Source: Nelumbo lutea (taxonomy: Eukaryota > Streptophyta > Magnoliopsida > Proteales > Nelumbonaceae). From it: a stretch of 64,000 bases of DNA. The notes under the pieces were generated by a model. The model was not told the origin of the DNA, made no database searches, and saw only the letters and a list, made by a program, of their open reading frames with translations. Positions 44,583 through 55,560 of the stretch are shown piece after piece. A program made the position numbers and the translations under genes. Where the stretch lies: assembly GCA_022828595.1 (NCBI GenBank), contig JAKGHH010000001.1, positions 117,068,999-117,132,998 on the forward strand, written 5' to 3'. Position 1 is the first letter of the stretch. Every line of letters begins with the position of its first letter.

Positions 44583-45011
44583 CAGGAGTTTGCACCTTTG
44601 GGGGGGGGGGGAATATGGTCTCATAGAAAAGTAAAAAGCAGTCAGTTGTGGCCAGGTCAAGTGCAGAAGCATAGTACAGATCTATGGCACATGGTGTCTC
44701 AAAGATTATTTGGATTAGGTCCTTATTAGGTGAGATTGGGATTGTCACCGAGGAACCTATGATGTTATATTGTTATAATCAAGCAGCAAAAAAATCGCCC
44801 ATAATCCACTCTACCATGATAGGACAAAGCATATTAAGTTGATAGGCACTTCATAAGAGAGAGGGTGACAACTGGAGATGTTTTCCTACCATAGGGATCT
44901 TCTGTTTCGCAGTTGGTTGATGTCTTCTTTACCAAGGGAGTTACGAAGAGCAAGCTTGAACATGCTACACAAGATGGGAATGTGTGACATTACTCCCAAC
45001 TTGAGGGGGAG
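44583..45011 (+). pseudogene. Copia I: RNase H
   Basis: 'KSKKQSVVARSSAEA', 'YRSMAHGVSKIIWIRSLLGEIG', 'MMLYCYNQAA' (Asp replaced by Tyr), then frameshifted 'LTKGVTKSKLEH'-like sequence. It ends at 'CVTLLPT' with the polypurine tract TTGAGGGGGAG (45001-45011). A G-run of about 13 (44599-44611) causes one frame change. Confidence 0.8.
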
Positions 45012-45334
45012 TGTTGAGGACTTTCCTGTTATTAGCTTGTTTTATTTATTTACTTATTTTGTTTAGTTAGCATGATGGGACTACGGTCAGAAGTTATTTA
45101 AGCAGTAGTTTATGTTTCCTTTTTAAGTTAATGGAGGAGGGCAACCAGAATTATTGGCTTCTCTTCCTTTTCTCTCTTCTTCTATTCTTTCACAAATTCT
45201 CACTTTTTTCCTGTTTGTAATTTTATTTCTTTTCTACTAATTTCTACTCGATGCTAGCAGCTGTTTTTATCTTTGGATGCTTTTTTCTTATCACACTGTA
45301 ATGAATGAATATCTTGTTGACTAAAATGTTAACA
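45012..45334 (+). repeat. 3' LTR of copia I
   Basis: Starts TGTTGAGGAC after the polypurine tract and most likely ends at GTTAACA (45334), where LINE-coding sequence begins. The partner 5' LTR is absent. Confidence 0.7.
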
Positions 45335-45880
45335 AAAGAGAAGATTTGTTCAATTCCAACTTCTTGAGGCAACAGAAAAAGAGAGGAGGAATTGTGTGGA
45401 GGGCAGTAAGAGCAGCAGTGGTGTGGACCATTTGGGAAGAAAGAAATCAAAGGATCTTCAGTGAGAGGAGTAAATCTTATGAGGAAACGATTGAAGCCAT
45501 AACAGTTACGATAACATATTGGGTAAAGACTTTGGACCTCTTTCGAGAATTATCAACCAATGATATAATTAGGGCTAGGATTGAAGTGGCACAAACAGAT
45601 GGACATGTAGAAAATGTATGGGTGGAATGGATCAATAGCTTTTAACAAACTGAAATTGAACTTTGATGGCAGCTTGTTGGGCAGTCTAGGAAGAAGAGCG
45701 GGCATAAGGGGTGTATTCAGAAACAACCAAGGAGAGGTAGTGGCCTTGTATTGAGGACCAATTGGCTTTGGAGACTCAATTTAGGTTAAAATATTTGCTC
45801 TGTTATAAGGAATGAGACTTGGAGTGTAACTTGAAATTAGGGAATTGGAAATTGAAGGAGACTCACAACCAAGTTTAAAA
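45335..45880 (+). pseudogene. LINE ORF2 tail with RNase H
   Basis: 'GGIVWRAVRAAVVWTIWEERNQRIFSERSKSYEETIEA' (read in short parts), 'ARIEVAQTDGHVENV', then a shifted RNase H start 'KLNFDGSLLGSLGRRAGI', 'FRNNQGEVVALY' and 'LEIEGDSQ'. It is the same LINE family as at 42435-43348 (shared VVWTIWEER, EVAQTD). RNase H is cut at about 45880 by unrelated repeat sequence. Confidence 0.75.
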
Positions 45881-46719
45881 TTTTGACACGATATGCCAGA
45901 TACAAAGCATATCGTATCGTATCTTTGAAAACTTGATACGGGATAGAGTGGAAAATATGTGTTATTATCTTTTTCCACCGTATTGGACATGTATTGGGGT
46001 GTATTGGTGGTTTATTGGGTGTATTGGTAGTGTATTGGTCGATACGCTACGAAAAAGATATAGACAAAAAATGAAAAAAATAAAGGGGGGAAAGAAGGCT
46101 TCTTCCTTCGAGATAAGCCCCCTTTCACCCCCAAACAACTCTAAACTCCAGACCTCATTCCTAGAGTGATAGATTTGCAAACAAACGCAAGAAACAAATG
46201 TGAATCGTTAAGGTTTTTGAAGATTTTTCAAGTTTTGAAAAATATTGCAAAAATAGGTCTATTTTTTAACTTTTTCATAATATCTTGTGATTTCTTTTCT
46301 TTTTTGCTTGAATGCTTGCAAATGTTTAAATCTATGTTGATCTATATTTTCGTGTTGAAAATCACATTTTTTTTTATATTTCGAAATTTTATAAATAGAT
46401 GTGGGAAAAATATAAAATAAAAATGAAAATGTTTTTTTATTTGCCTATAAAGACTTAGTATGCTTTAGATCTATGGATGATCTATCATATCCATAGAGAA
46501 ATTGAAAATTCTTCTTCAATATATATATTTTTTATTTTTTACATTTTCAGAATTAAAAAATAAAAATTAATTAGTTATATTTTTACGATATAATCACAAG
46601 GATTGAATATACTCTAGATCTATGAATGATCTATTATATCCATCAAGCAGTTGAATTTTTCTCTTCAATAATTATTTTTTTTAAATATACTGTACAATGT
46701 TTATTTATTTATTGATTTT
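45881..46719. repeat. Unassigned repeats (GATACG-rich; duplicated 150-bp block)
   Basis: At 45880-46060 the words TATCGTATCG and GTGTATTGG(T) recur. Later, 'TAGATCTATG(G/A)ATGATCTAT' with following TATCCAT and 'TTCTTCAAT' occurs at about 46466 and 46616, a diverged tandem duplication with a period near 150 bp. No gene. Confidence 0.45.
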
Positions 46720-47084
46720 TTGTAATTATTGAAATTAAAAAGGTTGGAGGTTACAAGGGTATATTTGTAATGTTGATAAATATTGGGGACTTGTATGTAT
46801 TTATGGGAGGAAGAGGGGCCTATGTGAAATTTTGATATAATTGGGTCTTTTGCTTATTTAAGCCATTGGTTTGTGGGATTAGGGTGGAGTGAAAGTGGAT
46901 TTTTTGTTGTATGTAGAGAGGTCAGCCATGTATCTCTTGTTCTCATAGTAGATATTTTTCCCTCTCTTCTCGTGGATGTAGGCTACCGAGCCAAACTACG
47001 CTACATTTTGGTGTTTTCTCTATTTCTTCTTCTTATTTTCTTCTTAATTGGCTATTTTATTGTGTTAGCTGACATGGTATCCTA
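46720..47084 (+). repeat. LTR E1 (copia-like) with primer site
   Basis: Matches, in inverted orientation, the LTR at 62287-62654: shared 'GGGTATATTTGTAAT', 'TATGTATTTATGGGAG', 'GCTTATTTAAGCCA' and 'GATGTAGGCTACC'. It ends GCTGACA and is followed by TGGTATC-CTAGC (47085-47096), resembling the tRNA-Met primer site. Its own continuation is interrupted by the hAT-like insertion at 47100. The left border is approximate. Confidence 0.65.
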
Positions 47085-47194
47085 GCAGGTAGGGGTTTCC
47101 ATGAGCCGAGCTTCTCACAAGCTATTCGAGCTGAGCTCGGCTCGGTTTAAACTGAGCTCAAGCCTAGTATAATAAATGAATATTTTTTATTATA

Positions 47195-47208
47195 TACATA
47201 CATATACT

Positions 47209-47266
<58 letters not shown>

Positions 47267-47268
47267 TA
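47195..47268. repeat. (TATACA)n hexamer repeat
   Basis: About ten tandem copies of TATACA/CATATA inside the left arm of the hAT-like element. Confidence 0.9.
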
Positions 47269-47338
47269 AATATATAAAATAAATACTTTTTATTATATAT
47301 ATAATAATGTTTTATATATAATATTTTTTGTTAAAAGC

Positions 47339-47857
47339 TGTTTATTCTCTAAGTATAGTACTGTAGGGGTACTATTGTAAGGTGACCAACACCTTTGTTT
47401 TTCCTTATTTGTGGGGTCGCCCTCTCTCTTTTTCTGGTCGTTTCCATGGCAGAACCTGTACTAGGTCTACCGGTTGGATGTGAGGTGACCAACACCTTTG
47501 TTTTTCCTTATTTGTGGGGTCGACTGACCCCTGTAAAATCTGTAGGCCGGTGAAGACCTTTTGTGTGCTGCAATAGCAGCTTTTATAGTGAGCTTGAAGG
47601 TCAGAGAGTGACCTGTACTTGCTAACATCTCTGTTTGATGTGTAGGTCAAGAAATGACCCGTATGCCCTATGACCACAATTAGTTTGATTTTGTAGGTCA
47701 AGGGATGACCTGTTAGTTAGTGCTGTAACAACACCTGTGTTTATCAAAAAAGAGTTGTGTTTCTGAAGAAAAAAAAAGGGGCTTCTTTTCTCCCTTGGTG
47801 TTAGACCTTTTTTTTAAGGTTTTGTGCCCACTTTAAGAGTTTTTTGAATCTGTAACC
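47339..47857 (+). repeat. Partial 5' LTR and leader of copia B
   Basis: Only the first 43 bp match the 3' LTR. The following leader contains a direct duplication of 'GGTGACCAACACCTTTG' with its continuation (about 47380-47421 and 47484-47524), and several 'GTAGGTCAAG..ATGACC' repeats (47640-47715). No primer site was found. Confidence 0.5.
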
Positions 47858-48960
47858 ATGAGTGGTGAAGATTCTGCTACGTTCAGTGTTTCCTTAATGT
47901 AGAATGGAATGAGTGGGGGGTGTGGACCTATCCTTTCCCATGGTTGTTATTCCTCTCGACGACTTAAATTACTTAGAGTGGTCAAGAGGGAACAAGTTCC
48001 TTAATGTAGAATGGAATGAGTGGGGGGTGTGGACCTATCCTTTCCCATGGTTGTTATTCCTCTCGACGGCTTAAATTACTTAGAGTGGTCAAGAGGGAAC
48101 AAGTTGTACATTACTGCAAGGGGAAAGATAGGCTATATAAATGGGAGAATCAAATAACCCAATTTTAGGAGTGCTGAATATGCAGATGGAACCAAGAAAA
48201 CAACATGGTCATGTCCTGGCTTTTAGTTTATATGCAACCTCAAATAAGAAGGAATTTTATGTGGGCTGAAACGACAAATGAGATCTGGGAACAAGCAAAA
48301 TCAACCTATTTTGAGTTGCGTCACTATGCAAAAATTTACTAGTTATAGGTAGAATCGTCCACTTGTAAACAGGGGGAGAGGTGCCTTTCTGTGTACTATT
48401 CAGACTTGACCTCTGTTTGGAAGGAGTTAGATCATTATCAAAGTGTGGACTGGAAGTGTGATGAACATGCAAAATTATACAACAAACTTGTTTCCCAGCA
48501 AAGAGTGTTTGCTTTCCTACATGGCTTGAATCCTGCATATGAATCTATCAGAGTCTAGATCCTAGGTAGCAAGGATCTTTCCTTCGTCCAGGAAGTTTAT
48601 GCTCTAGTACAATTAAAAGAAAGTAGAAGGAATTTGATGAACAATTCTGGAGGCGATGTAGTTGGGTTGGTAGCGAAAGTGAGTAAGTACAGGTGGGGGA
48701 AATACCTTTAAGAAGGGGGACTTTCAGAAAAAGGCGGATGACAAAGACAAACTATGGTGTATGTACTAATTGCTAGAAATCCCGACACACCCGAGATACA
48801 TGCTGGGATCTTCATGGGAAGCTGAAATGGGCTCAAGATTTGAGTAAGAAGCAAGGCTCAGATCTGAATAAAAAGTTAGGACAGCAAGGTACAAGAAAGC
48901 ACACTATGGAAAACATGGCCTCTCAAGAGAATCAACCCCCCATTACTACTGTGACTCAGA
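47858..48960 (+). pseudogene. Copia B: gag
   Basis: ATG at 47858 (MSGEDSATFSV..). Readable pieces: 'YMQPQIRRNFMWAETTNEIWEQAKSTYFEL', 'TSVWKELDHYQSVDW', 'QRVFAFLHGLNPAYESIRV', a knuckle piece '..KSRHTRDTCWDLHGKLKWAQDL' (near 48775-48845), and 'ENMASQENQPPITTVT'. A 107-bp tandem duplication (47891-47997 and 47998-48104) breaks the start. Many stops. Confidence 0.8.
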
Positions 48961-50340
48961 CAATCGCCTCTGGATCTGACCCAAGGGAGGATATTATTAA
49001 TTCCTTACATGACCATTTAGAGCTCTATGGTAACTCTACCACAACTTTCCATGTAGCATCTTATCCCCTTGACACTCCTTGAATCATCGATTCTGAAGCA
49101 TCTAAACACATGACTGGTACGCCTCTTATTTTCAAACATATCACCTCCTTTCTGGAAGAGACAAGGTAAGACTAGTTGATGGATCATACTCTACCATAGT
49201 TGGTCAAGGAACCATTTCTCTTCCCTTTGGCCTTACCTTGTCTAATGTTTTACATGTCCTGAAATTTCCATTAATTTGCTCTCTGTTAGAAGTATTACTA
49301 ATTCCTTAAACTGCTCAGTGACCTTTTTTCCTCATTACTGTGTGATCCAGGATCTGGCCTCGGGGAAGACGATTGGTAGAGGATGTATGGGGGATGGGCT
49401 TTACATGCTGGAGAATAAGATTGGTCTTCAAGTTACAGAGTCTAAGAGTCAGTCTTGTAAGAGTCAGGTCTATTTATGGCATAGTTGTCTTGGTCATTTA
49501 TCTTTTGAGTCTTTAAAAGTGGTGTTTCCAGAGTTGTTTAAGTCAGTGTCAGTGTCAGAATTTACTTGTCAAACTTGTCAATTGAGTAAGCAGTGTAGAA
49601 CTCATTTTTCTTCAAAGAATAATAAATCTGAATTTCCTTTCCGCATTGTTCATTCTGATGTTTGGGGCCTTGTTACTTTACCATCTGAGGGTGGCTACAA
49701 GTATTTTATTACCATTGTCGATGATTACTCTAGATATACATGGGTATATCCCATGCGAACCAGGGATGAAATACCAAAAATTATCCAAGATTTTCAATGG
49801 ATGATCTTCACCCAATTTCAAATTAAAATCCAAAATTTTCAATCAAATATTGCCAAAGAATATTTTCACAGTGATCTCACGGAATTTTTTGCTTCGCGTG
49901 GTTCACTTCACTATAGCTCTTGTGCCCAAACACCACAATAAAATGGTGTCATTGAAAGAAAGAACCGACACCTTGAAGTGGCTCGGGGTTTACTAATTCA
50001 TATGAATGTCCCGAAACGTTTTTGGCTTGAGGCTGTCCTTTGTGCTACCTATCTCATCAACTGTATGCCCTCTCGCTGGTTAGAGTGCAAAGCCCCACAT
50101 CAGCTTCTTTTTCCTAAGGCTCCCATTCTTTCCATTCCTCCTTGTGTGTTTGTTGTTTTGTTCAAAATCTGTCACCCACATGTGGAAAATTAGATCCTGG
50201 TGCTATTCCTTGCATCTTCTTGTGGTATTCTTTCACTCAGAAGGGATACCGGTGCTTTGATCCTGTTTCTCGGAAGTTTTATGTTTCCATGGATGTCTCT
50301 TTCTTTGAGAGTGAGCCTTTCTTCCCTGTTTCTCCTCAGG
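48961..50340 (+). pseudogene. Copia B: protease and integrase
   Basis: Protease: 'IIDSEASKHMTG' (Gly after Ser replaced by Glu; preceded by a stop). Integrase frame 49276-49941: zinc finger 'LWHSCLGHLSF..CQTCQLSKQC', 'HSDVWGLVT' (first Asp), then 'FQSNIAKEYFHSD', where relatives have S-D-N-A: the second catalytic Asp is Asn here. After a stop come 'NGVIERKNRH' (Glu kept) and 'FWLEAVLCATYLINCMPSR'. A frameshift near 50160 leads to 'GYRCFDPVSRKFYVSMDVSFFE'. Confidence 0.85.
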
Positions 50341-52055
50341 GGGAGTGTAGGAATGAGGAGAAACTGATTCAACTCCCTCCTTTTCCTGATCCTCCTCTCT
50401 TTCATGTCTTCTTTTGTCATCACAAAGGCCAACCATTTTCAAGAGCTATGGAGAACCTAGAAGCTGTACCACCAATGCCATCAAACTTTCTGGGGGTGGA
50501 TCATACCCATTCAGGTACCTTGGTTCCTATTGATGTTCCTGACCCTATTGCTATTGATACTTCTGTTGCTAATGACCTTGACCTTCCTATTGCTCATCGG
50601 AAAGGCATTAGATCTTGCACCACTAAACACCCCATTTCCCATTTTGTTTCCTATGAAAACATTTCACTCTCTTTTTGGGCTTTTCTCTCTTCCATTGACA
50701 GTGCTCTTATCCCTAAGAATGTGGTAGAAGCTCTTTCGGTGCCTAAATGGACAGATGCTATGAAGGAAGAAATTAATACTCTACATAAAAATGGCACATG
50801 AGAACTATTAGATCTTCTTGAGGGAAAGGATCCAGTTAGATGTAAATGGATTTTCACAGTTAAACATAGGGCTAATGGCACGGTGGAGCAGTATAAAGCT
50901 CGTTTAGTAGCAAAGGGGTTTACACAAGTGTATGGAGTTGATTTTGCACCCGTTGCCAAGATGAACTCCATTAGAGTCCTTTTCTCCCTTGCTACTAATC
51001 TTGATTGGGATCTTCATCAGCTCGACATCAAGAATGCCTTTTTGAATGCTGACCTTGAAGAGGAAGTATACATGGTACAACCCCTTGGTTTTCAGGCTCA
51101 AGGTAATGAACAAAAAGTGTGCAAGTTAAATAAATCATTATATGGGCTGAAACAATCACTGAGAGCTTGGTTCAGCAGGCTTCGTACAACAGTTCAACAG
51201 AGAGGATACAGGCAGTGTTAATCTGATCACACATTGTTTGTAAAAAGAGGGGAAGGAAAAATTGCAGCACTGATAGTATATGTTGATGATATAGTTATCA
51301 CTGGTTATTGGAAGGATGAAATTCAAAAGTTGAAAATTTTTCTTGCTACCCATTTTGAAGTAAAGGATCTAGGTCCTCTAAGATACTTCCTTGGAATTGA
51401 AGTGGCCCACTCACAAAAGGGTATCTTCATTTCCTAAAGAAAGTATGTCCCAGATCTACTACAGGATACAGGAAAATTGGGAGTGAAGCCAGTTGATTCC
51501 CCTATTGATCCTAACCACAAATTAGGTGACTGTCAAGGTGAACCTATCAAGGATGTGAAACAAATTCAGAGACTTGTAGGAAGATTGTTATATCTATCTA
51601 TGACTCGACTTGACATTGCTTATGCAGTGGGTGTTCTTAGCCGGTTCATGCATGCTCCTAAGACTACTCATCTTGAAGCATCAGAAAGAGTTCTCAGATA
51701 CCTTAAGAAGTTCCCAGGTGTAGGCTTGATGTTTCAAAAGTGCGGGCATTTGAATGTTGAAGTGTATACTGATGTAGATTGGGCAGGATCCTTGAATGAC
51801 AGAAAGCCAACTAGTGGCTATTGTACCTTTATAGGAGGGAATCTAGTTGCCTGGAGAAGCAAAAAGCAGAATGTGGTAGCTAAATCTAGTGCTGAAGCTG
51901 AATATTAGGCAATGGCACATGGAGTGGCTGAAATTATGTGGCTAAAAAATTTGTTAAGTGAGTTGGGCTTTCTGGTGGACGGACCTATGGCCCTATTCTG
52001 TGATAAGAAAGCAGCCATAAACATTGCTGCTAATCCAGTGCTACATGATAGAACT
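50341..52055 (+). pseudogene. Copia B: reverse transcriptase and RNase H (first part)
   Basis: 'TSVANDLDLPIAHRKGIRSCT', 'WTDAMKEEINTLHKNGT' then a stop, 'QYKARLVAKGFTQVYGVDFAPVAKMNS', 'QLDIKNAFLNADLEEEVYM', 'IVYVDDIVITG' (catalytic Asp pair kept), 'DLGPLRYFLGIEVAHSQKGIFIS', 'LLYLSMTRLDIAYAVGVLSRFMHAP', 'DRKPTSGYCTFIGGNLVAW', 'SSAEAEY' then a stop. The coding sequence is cut at 52055 by copia C and continues at 61005. Confidence 0.87.
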
Positions 52056-52169
52056 TGATAGTGTGGCCGACTAGAGATAAGAGGAAGAGGAGAGAAGGGA
52101 AGAGAAGAAGAAGAGAAGAGAAGAGAGGAGAGAAGAGAGAAGGTTTGCAATGTAACAGTACTGGCGGCG
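52056..52169 (-). repeat. 3' LTR of copia C, left piece
   Basis: Matches 60721-60833 of the 5' LTR. A GAGAAGAGAA-rich stretch. Interrupted by chromovirus D at 52170. Confidence 0.9.
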
Positions 52170-52710
52170 TGTTATGGACGCCTTCCTCGGGAAGACGTAC
52201 CATCACCGCCGGTAGCAACAGGCCCCGGGCCCACCGCCAACAGCAGCAAGGATTCAGTGATGCTCATCCTACCCAGTTCGGCAACAACAACCTTATCTAG
52301 ATTAGATTAGCTCATTTTGCTTGTTCTCATCGTATTGTTCTTATCTCTTATCTTATCTTGTTAGTAGCTTATCAGATTAGGATTAGCTTAGCTTAGATTA
52401 TCTTGTTAGTAGCTTATCAGATTAGGATTAGCTTATCTTATCTTAGCAAGATAGAACTGGAAGTCTCCCTATTCAGCAAGGAGACTCCCTTTGATTAGGA
52501 CTCTTGTAATCTCCTATTTAAGGAGACCCCATTATTGAATGAGATATCAAATTATTCAGTCAAGAGTGAGTTAGGAGAGTTGGTGATCTCTTGGACAAAT
52601 CACCGAAGGCGCCAAGATAGGCTCATCACGAGCAGGAAGGAACAAGGGAAAATAGGAGGTTTTCCCAGTGGACCGACCCGCGACGAGATCCTATTCCCGG
52701 GCCCTCAACA
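52170..52710 (+). repeat. 5' LTR of chromovirus D
   Basis: 541 bp. Contains two units of 'CTTGTTAGTAGCTTATCAGA' plus 'TTAGGATTAGCTTA' (52355-52440). A polyadenylation-like AATGAGATATC and a CTATTTAAGG TATA-like word lie near 52515-52545. Confidence 0.93.
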
Positions 52711-52713
52711 ACT

Positions 52714-52725
52714 TGGTATCAGAGC
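52714..52725 (+). promoter_or_regulatory. Primer binding site of chromovirus D
   Basis: TGGTATCAGAGC, complementary to initiator tRNA-Met, 3 bases after the LTR. Confidence 0.92.
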
Positions 52726-52771
52726 AAGGCGTCATGGGAGATCTGGGGTAGCTACCTTCCAGGGTCCATGA

Positions 52772-53635
52772 CCTCGAGCACCAACTCGTGGAGACCAGCT
52801 CCGAAGTTCGTGAGATCAAAGGTGAAGTGCGAGAACTGCGACAACTAATGGAGATGTTTCTTTCTAGCAGGGAAAGGAACTCTGGCGGAGGGGCAACAGC
52901 TAACGACCGCCGGCCAGATCTGCCAGAGTCTTTCGGCGAACAGTAGTTTGTCGGCCATGGAGCAGCCATCATCCCCAAGTACGGCAGGCTGGAGTTCCCA
53001 TCGTACAACGGCAACGGAGACCCCCTAGGCTGGCTGTATCGCTGCGTGCAGTTCTTCCAGAATCAACGGAAAAATGACCAGGACAAGGTAAGCCTAGCCG
53101 CCTTTCATTTAACAAAAGAAGCACAACTTTGGTTTTATCGGTTAGAGCAAGAAGAACCCGGGCTCAGTTGGCCCCAGTTTAAATCCTATTGCCTTCTTCG
53201 GTTCGGACCCCCATTGACCAGCAATCCACTTGGCGAGCTAATTAACCTTAAACAGACCGGAACAGTTGCTGAATACCAGCGACAGTTCCAAACCCTCCTC
53301 GTGAGGGCATCCTCCGTGCGACCAGACCAACAAGTGGATATGTTCACAGCAGGGTTAGCAGAACCCCTGCGAGTGGATGTCGAGATGTAGAATCCCCCAA
53401 ATTTGGTCACAGCCGTGAACTTAGCCCGCGCATTTGAGCGCAACCTGCAGCTCAGCCGCGAAATTTTTAATGTGGGTCGTCCACCGAACTCGTGGGTGCC
53501 CCCAAGACCAGCAGCAACGACCCCCTCTTTTGCTATCGGCCGGGAAATGAAGCCTCCCACGACCACCACCTCTAGAGTAGTAACAAGTACAGGCAGTAAC
53601 ATGGTCACTCCTCCTATCTGCGCAAATTTGTTTTA
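52772..53635 (+). pseudogene. Chromovirus D: gag
   Basis: 'LEFPSYNGNGDPLGWLYRCVQFF', 'DKVSLAAFHLTKEAQLWFYRLEQEEPGLSWPQFK' (short parts), 'LGELINLKQTGTVAEYQRQFQTLL' and 'FTAGLAEPLRVDVEM', then a stop (53388-53390) and 'LVTAVNLARAFERNL'. This is the Retrotrans_gag capsid domain. A stop near 52945 (TAG) interrupts the N-terminal part. The zinc knuckle and protease are missing: the sequence runs directly into RT 'FVLVFFDDILVYSK' at 53620-53660. Confidence 0.88.
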
Positions 53636-54540
53636 GTTTTCTTTGATGATATCCTCGTTTACAGCAAACCATGGGTAGAGCATGTCCACCATCTGAGGGC
53701 CGTTTTCGTACTCCTACGCCAACACAACTTATCCCTGAAATGGTCCAACTGCTCCTTTGGGGAACGACAGGTTCTTTACCTCGGCCACATCATCCATGGG
53801 TAGGGTGTAACAGTTGATAGTTCCAAAATTCAGGCTATAACAGAATGGCCCAAACCTCAATCCGCCAAGTGCTCCTTCGGGGAACGACAGGTTCTTTACC
53901 TCGGCCACATCATCCATGGGCAGGGTGTAACAGTTGATAGTTCAAAAATTCAGGCTATAACAGAATGGCCCAAACCTCAATCCGCCAAGGCCTTACGCGG
54001 GTTCCTCGGTTTAACGGGTTACTACCGTAAATTTGTACAGAACTATGGAGTGTTGGCAGCCCCGTTAACCAACCTGTTGAAGAGAAACTCCTTCTGGTGG
54101 GACGACACAGCTGATGAAGCTTTTCTGTCACTACGAAATGCACTGTCTTCAACCCCTATCCTACAATTATCTAATTTCGCCCTCGAATTTATAGTCGAGT
54201 GCGATGCTTCTGGAGTGGGTATCGGGGCCGTACTACAGCAGTAAGGGCACTCGATCGCTTTCTTCAGCCGCAGATTGGCCGACCAGCATCTGAAGCTTCC
54301 AGCCTATGAGCATGAACTAATCGGCCTTGCCCGAGCCATCCAGCACCGGAGGCCGTATTTGTGGGGGCGGTCATTCATCATCAAAACTGATCATTACAGT
54401 CTCAAATACCTGTTAGAGCAGCATCTCACCACTTCCCCTCAGCAACATTGGGTTAGCAAACTGCTCGGGTTTGACTTCCGGGTGGAATATAAGGCGGGAT
54501 CCTCTAATCACACAACTGATGCCTTGTCTAGGTGAGAAGA
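53620..54540 (+). pseudogene. Chromovirus D: RT end and RNase H, with a 120-bp tandem duplication
   Basis: 'FFDDILVYSK' (catalytic Asp pair kept), then 'CSFGERQVLYLGHIIHG.GVTVDSSKIQAITEWPKPQSAK', present twice in frame (53749-53868 and 53869-53988). Then 'ALRGFLGLTGYYRKFVQNYG', RNase H 'FIVECDASGVGIGAVLQQ' with a stop directly after, 'AYEHELIGLARAIQHRRPYLWG', 'FIIKTDHYSLKYLLEQ' and 'GSSNHTTDALSR'. The first two thirds of RT are deleted. Confidence 0.88.
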
Positions 54541-55560
54541 GGACGCGATGGTTCTATGTCGCATTTCCCAACCTCGGATCTCTCTGTTTGACGACATTAA
54601 GAAGGCGGCACCACAGTCCCCGGAATGGTCGCTCTTACTGCAGAAGATCTATACCTGCACTGCTGACCCCGATTGGTCACTTCACGACGGGTTGGTATTG
54701 TATAAGGGACGTGTCCATCTTCCAGTAGACTGCCCGTTGATTCCCACCATCATCACCAGCATCCATAACTCCACCCATGAGGGCATTCAAAAAACACTAC
54801 ACCGCGTCCGGACTGATTTCCATTGGTGAGGTATGAAGACTTCTATTCGAGATTTTGTCCAGAATTGCTCCACATGCCAACAACACAAATGGGAAAACCT
54901 ACACCCGGCAGGCCTCCTTCAGCCCCTTTCCATCCCATCATAGATCTGGGCCGACATCTCCATGGACTTCATTGAGGGACTTCCCAAGGTAGGGGGCAAA
55001 TCAGTTCTCTTTGTGGTAGTCGACCGCTTCTCTAAATACGCACACTTCATTCCTCTATCACACCCGTACAGTGCCACTTCGGTTGCCCTCGCCTTCTTTA
55101 CACATATCTTTCGCATACATGGGTTGCCGGAATCCATCGTCAGGGATAGAGACCCAGTCTTCACTAGTGCCTTCTGGAAAGAGTTATTTCGACTACACAG
55201 CACCACCCTGGCCTACTCATCAGCTTACCGGCCACAAACCGACGGTCAGACGGAAGTGGTTAACTGCACTATCGAGATGTATCTCCGTTGTTTCATAGGC
55301 GATCAACCTCGACGGTGGTTGGAATGGCTTCCTTGGGCCGAGTATTGCTACAACACAACCTACCATTCCTCCCTCGGCATGACTCCCTTTCACGTCGTTT
55401 ACGGCAGGGATCCTCCCTGCTTGCTGTCCTACGAGCCCGGATCTACTCGCTTGGACGCAATCGATTACTCCTTACAGGACCGCGACGCCCTCCTCGCCGA
55501 CGTCCGCATTCGTTTACAGCAGGCCCAACGTCCGCATTCGTTTGGTTGAAGCTCCAGCCC
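54541..55560 (+). pseudogene. Chromovirus D: integrase
   Basis: HHCC finger 'HNSTHEGIQKTLHRVRTDFHW' with 'FVQNCSTCQQHK', then 'WADISMDFIEGLPK' (first Asp), 'IVRDRDPVFTSAFWKELF' (second Asp), and 'SSAYRPQTDGQTEVVNCTIEMYLR' (Glu), read in short parts. All three catalytic residues are kept, with stops only at 54828-54830 and near 54942. The frame from 54962 to 55549 is unbroken. A deletion near 55530 joins 'VRIRLQQAQ' to later sequence. Confidence 0.88.

Larger units (their letters stand above)
40218..45334 (+). mobile_element. Ty1/copia element I, 5'-truncated and broken by LINEs
   Basis: Gag pieces (40220-40850), an integrase-end/RT piece (41090-42420), RT/RNase H pieces (43349-43630 and 44583-44990), and a 3' LTR (45012-45334) line up in copia order on the + strand. 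The 5' LTR and gag start are missing. LINE sequence interrupts it at 42435-43348 and 43631-44566. Internal deletions remove protease, most of integrase, and part of RT. Confidence 0.85.

Noticed and set aside
46166..47085. Phe/Leu-rich frames suggesting membrane proteins (84 and 70 codons)
   Set aside because: T-rich sequence gives Phe/Leu runs by chance; the second one lies inside LTR E1.
52055..52300. Arg/Lys/Glu-rich 81-codon + frame and its antisense partner
   Set aside because: Crosses the junction of the copia C LTR and chromovirus D LTR; GAGAAGAGAA repeats explain the composition.
53403..53672. Separate minus-strand genes of 83-140 codons opposite gag of D
   Set aside because: Antisense shadows of the gypsy gag; the + strand has the recognisable capsid domain.
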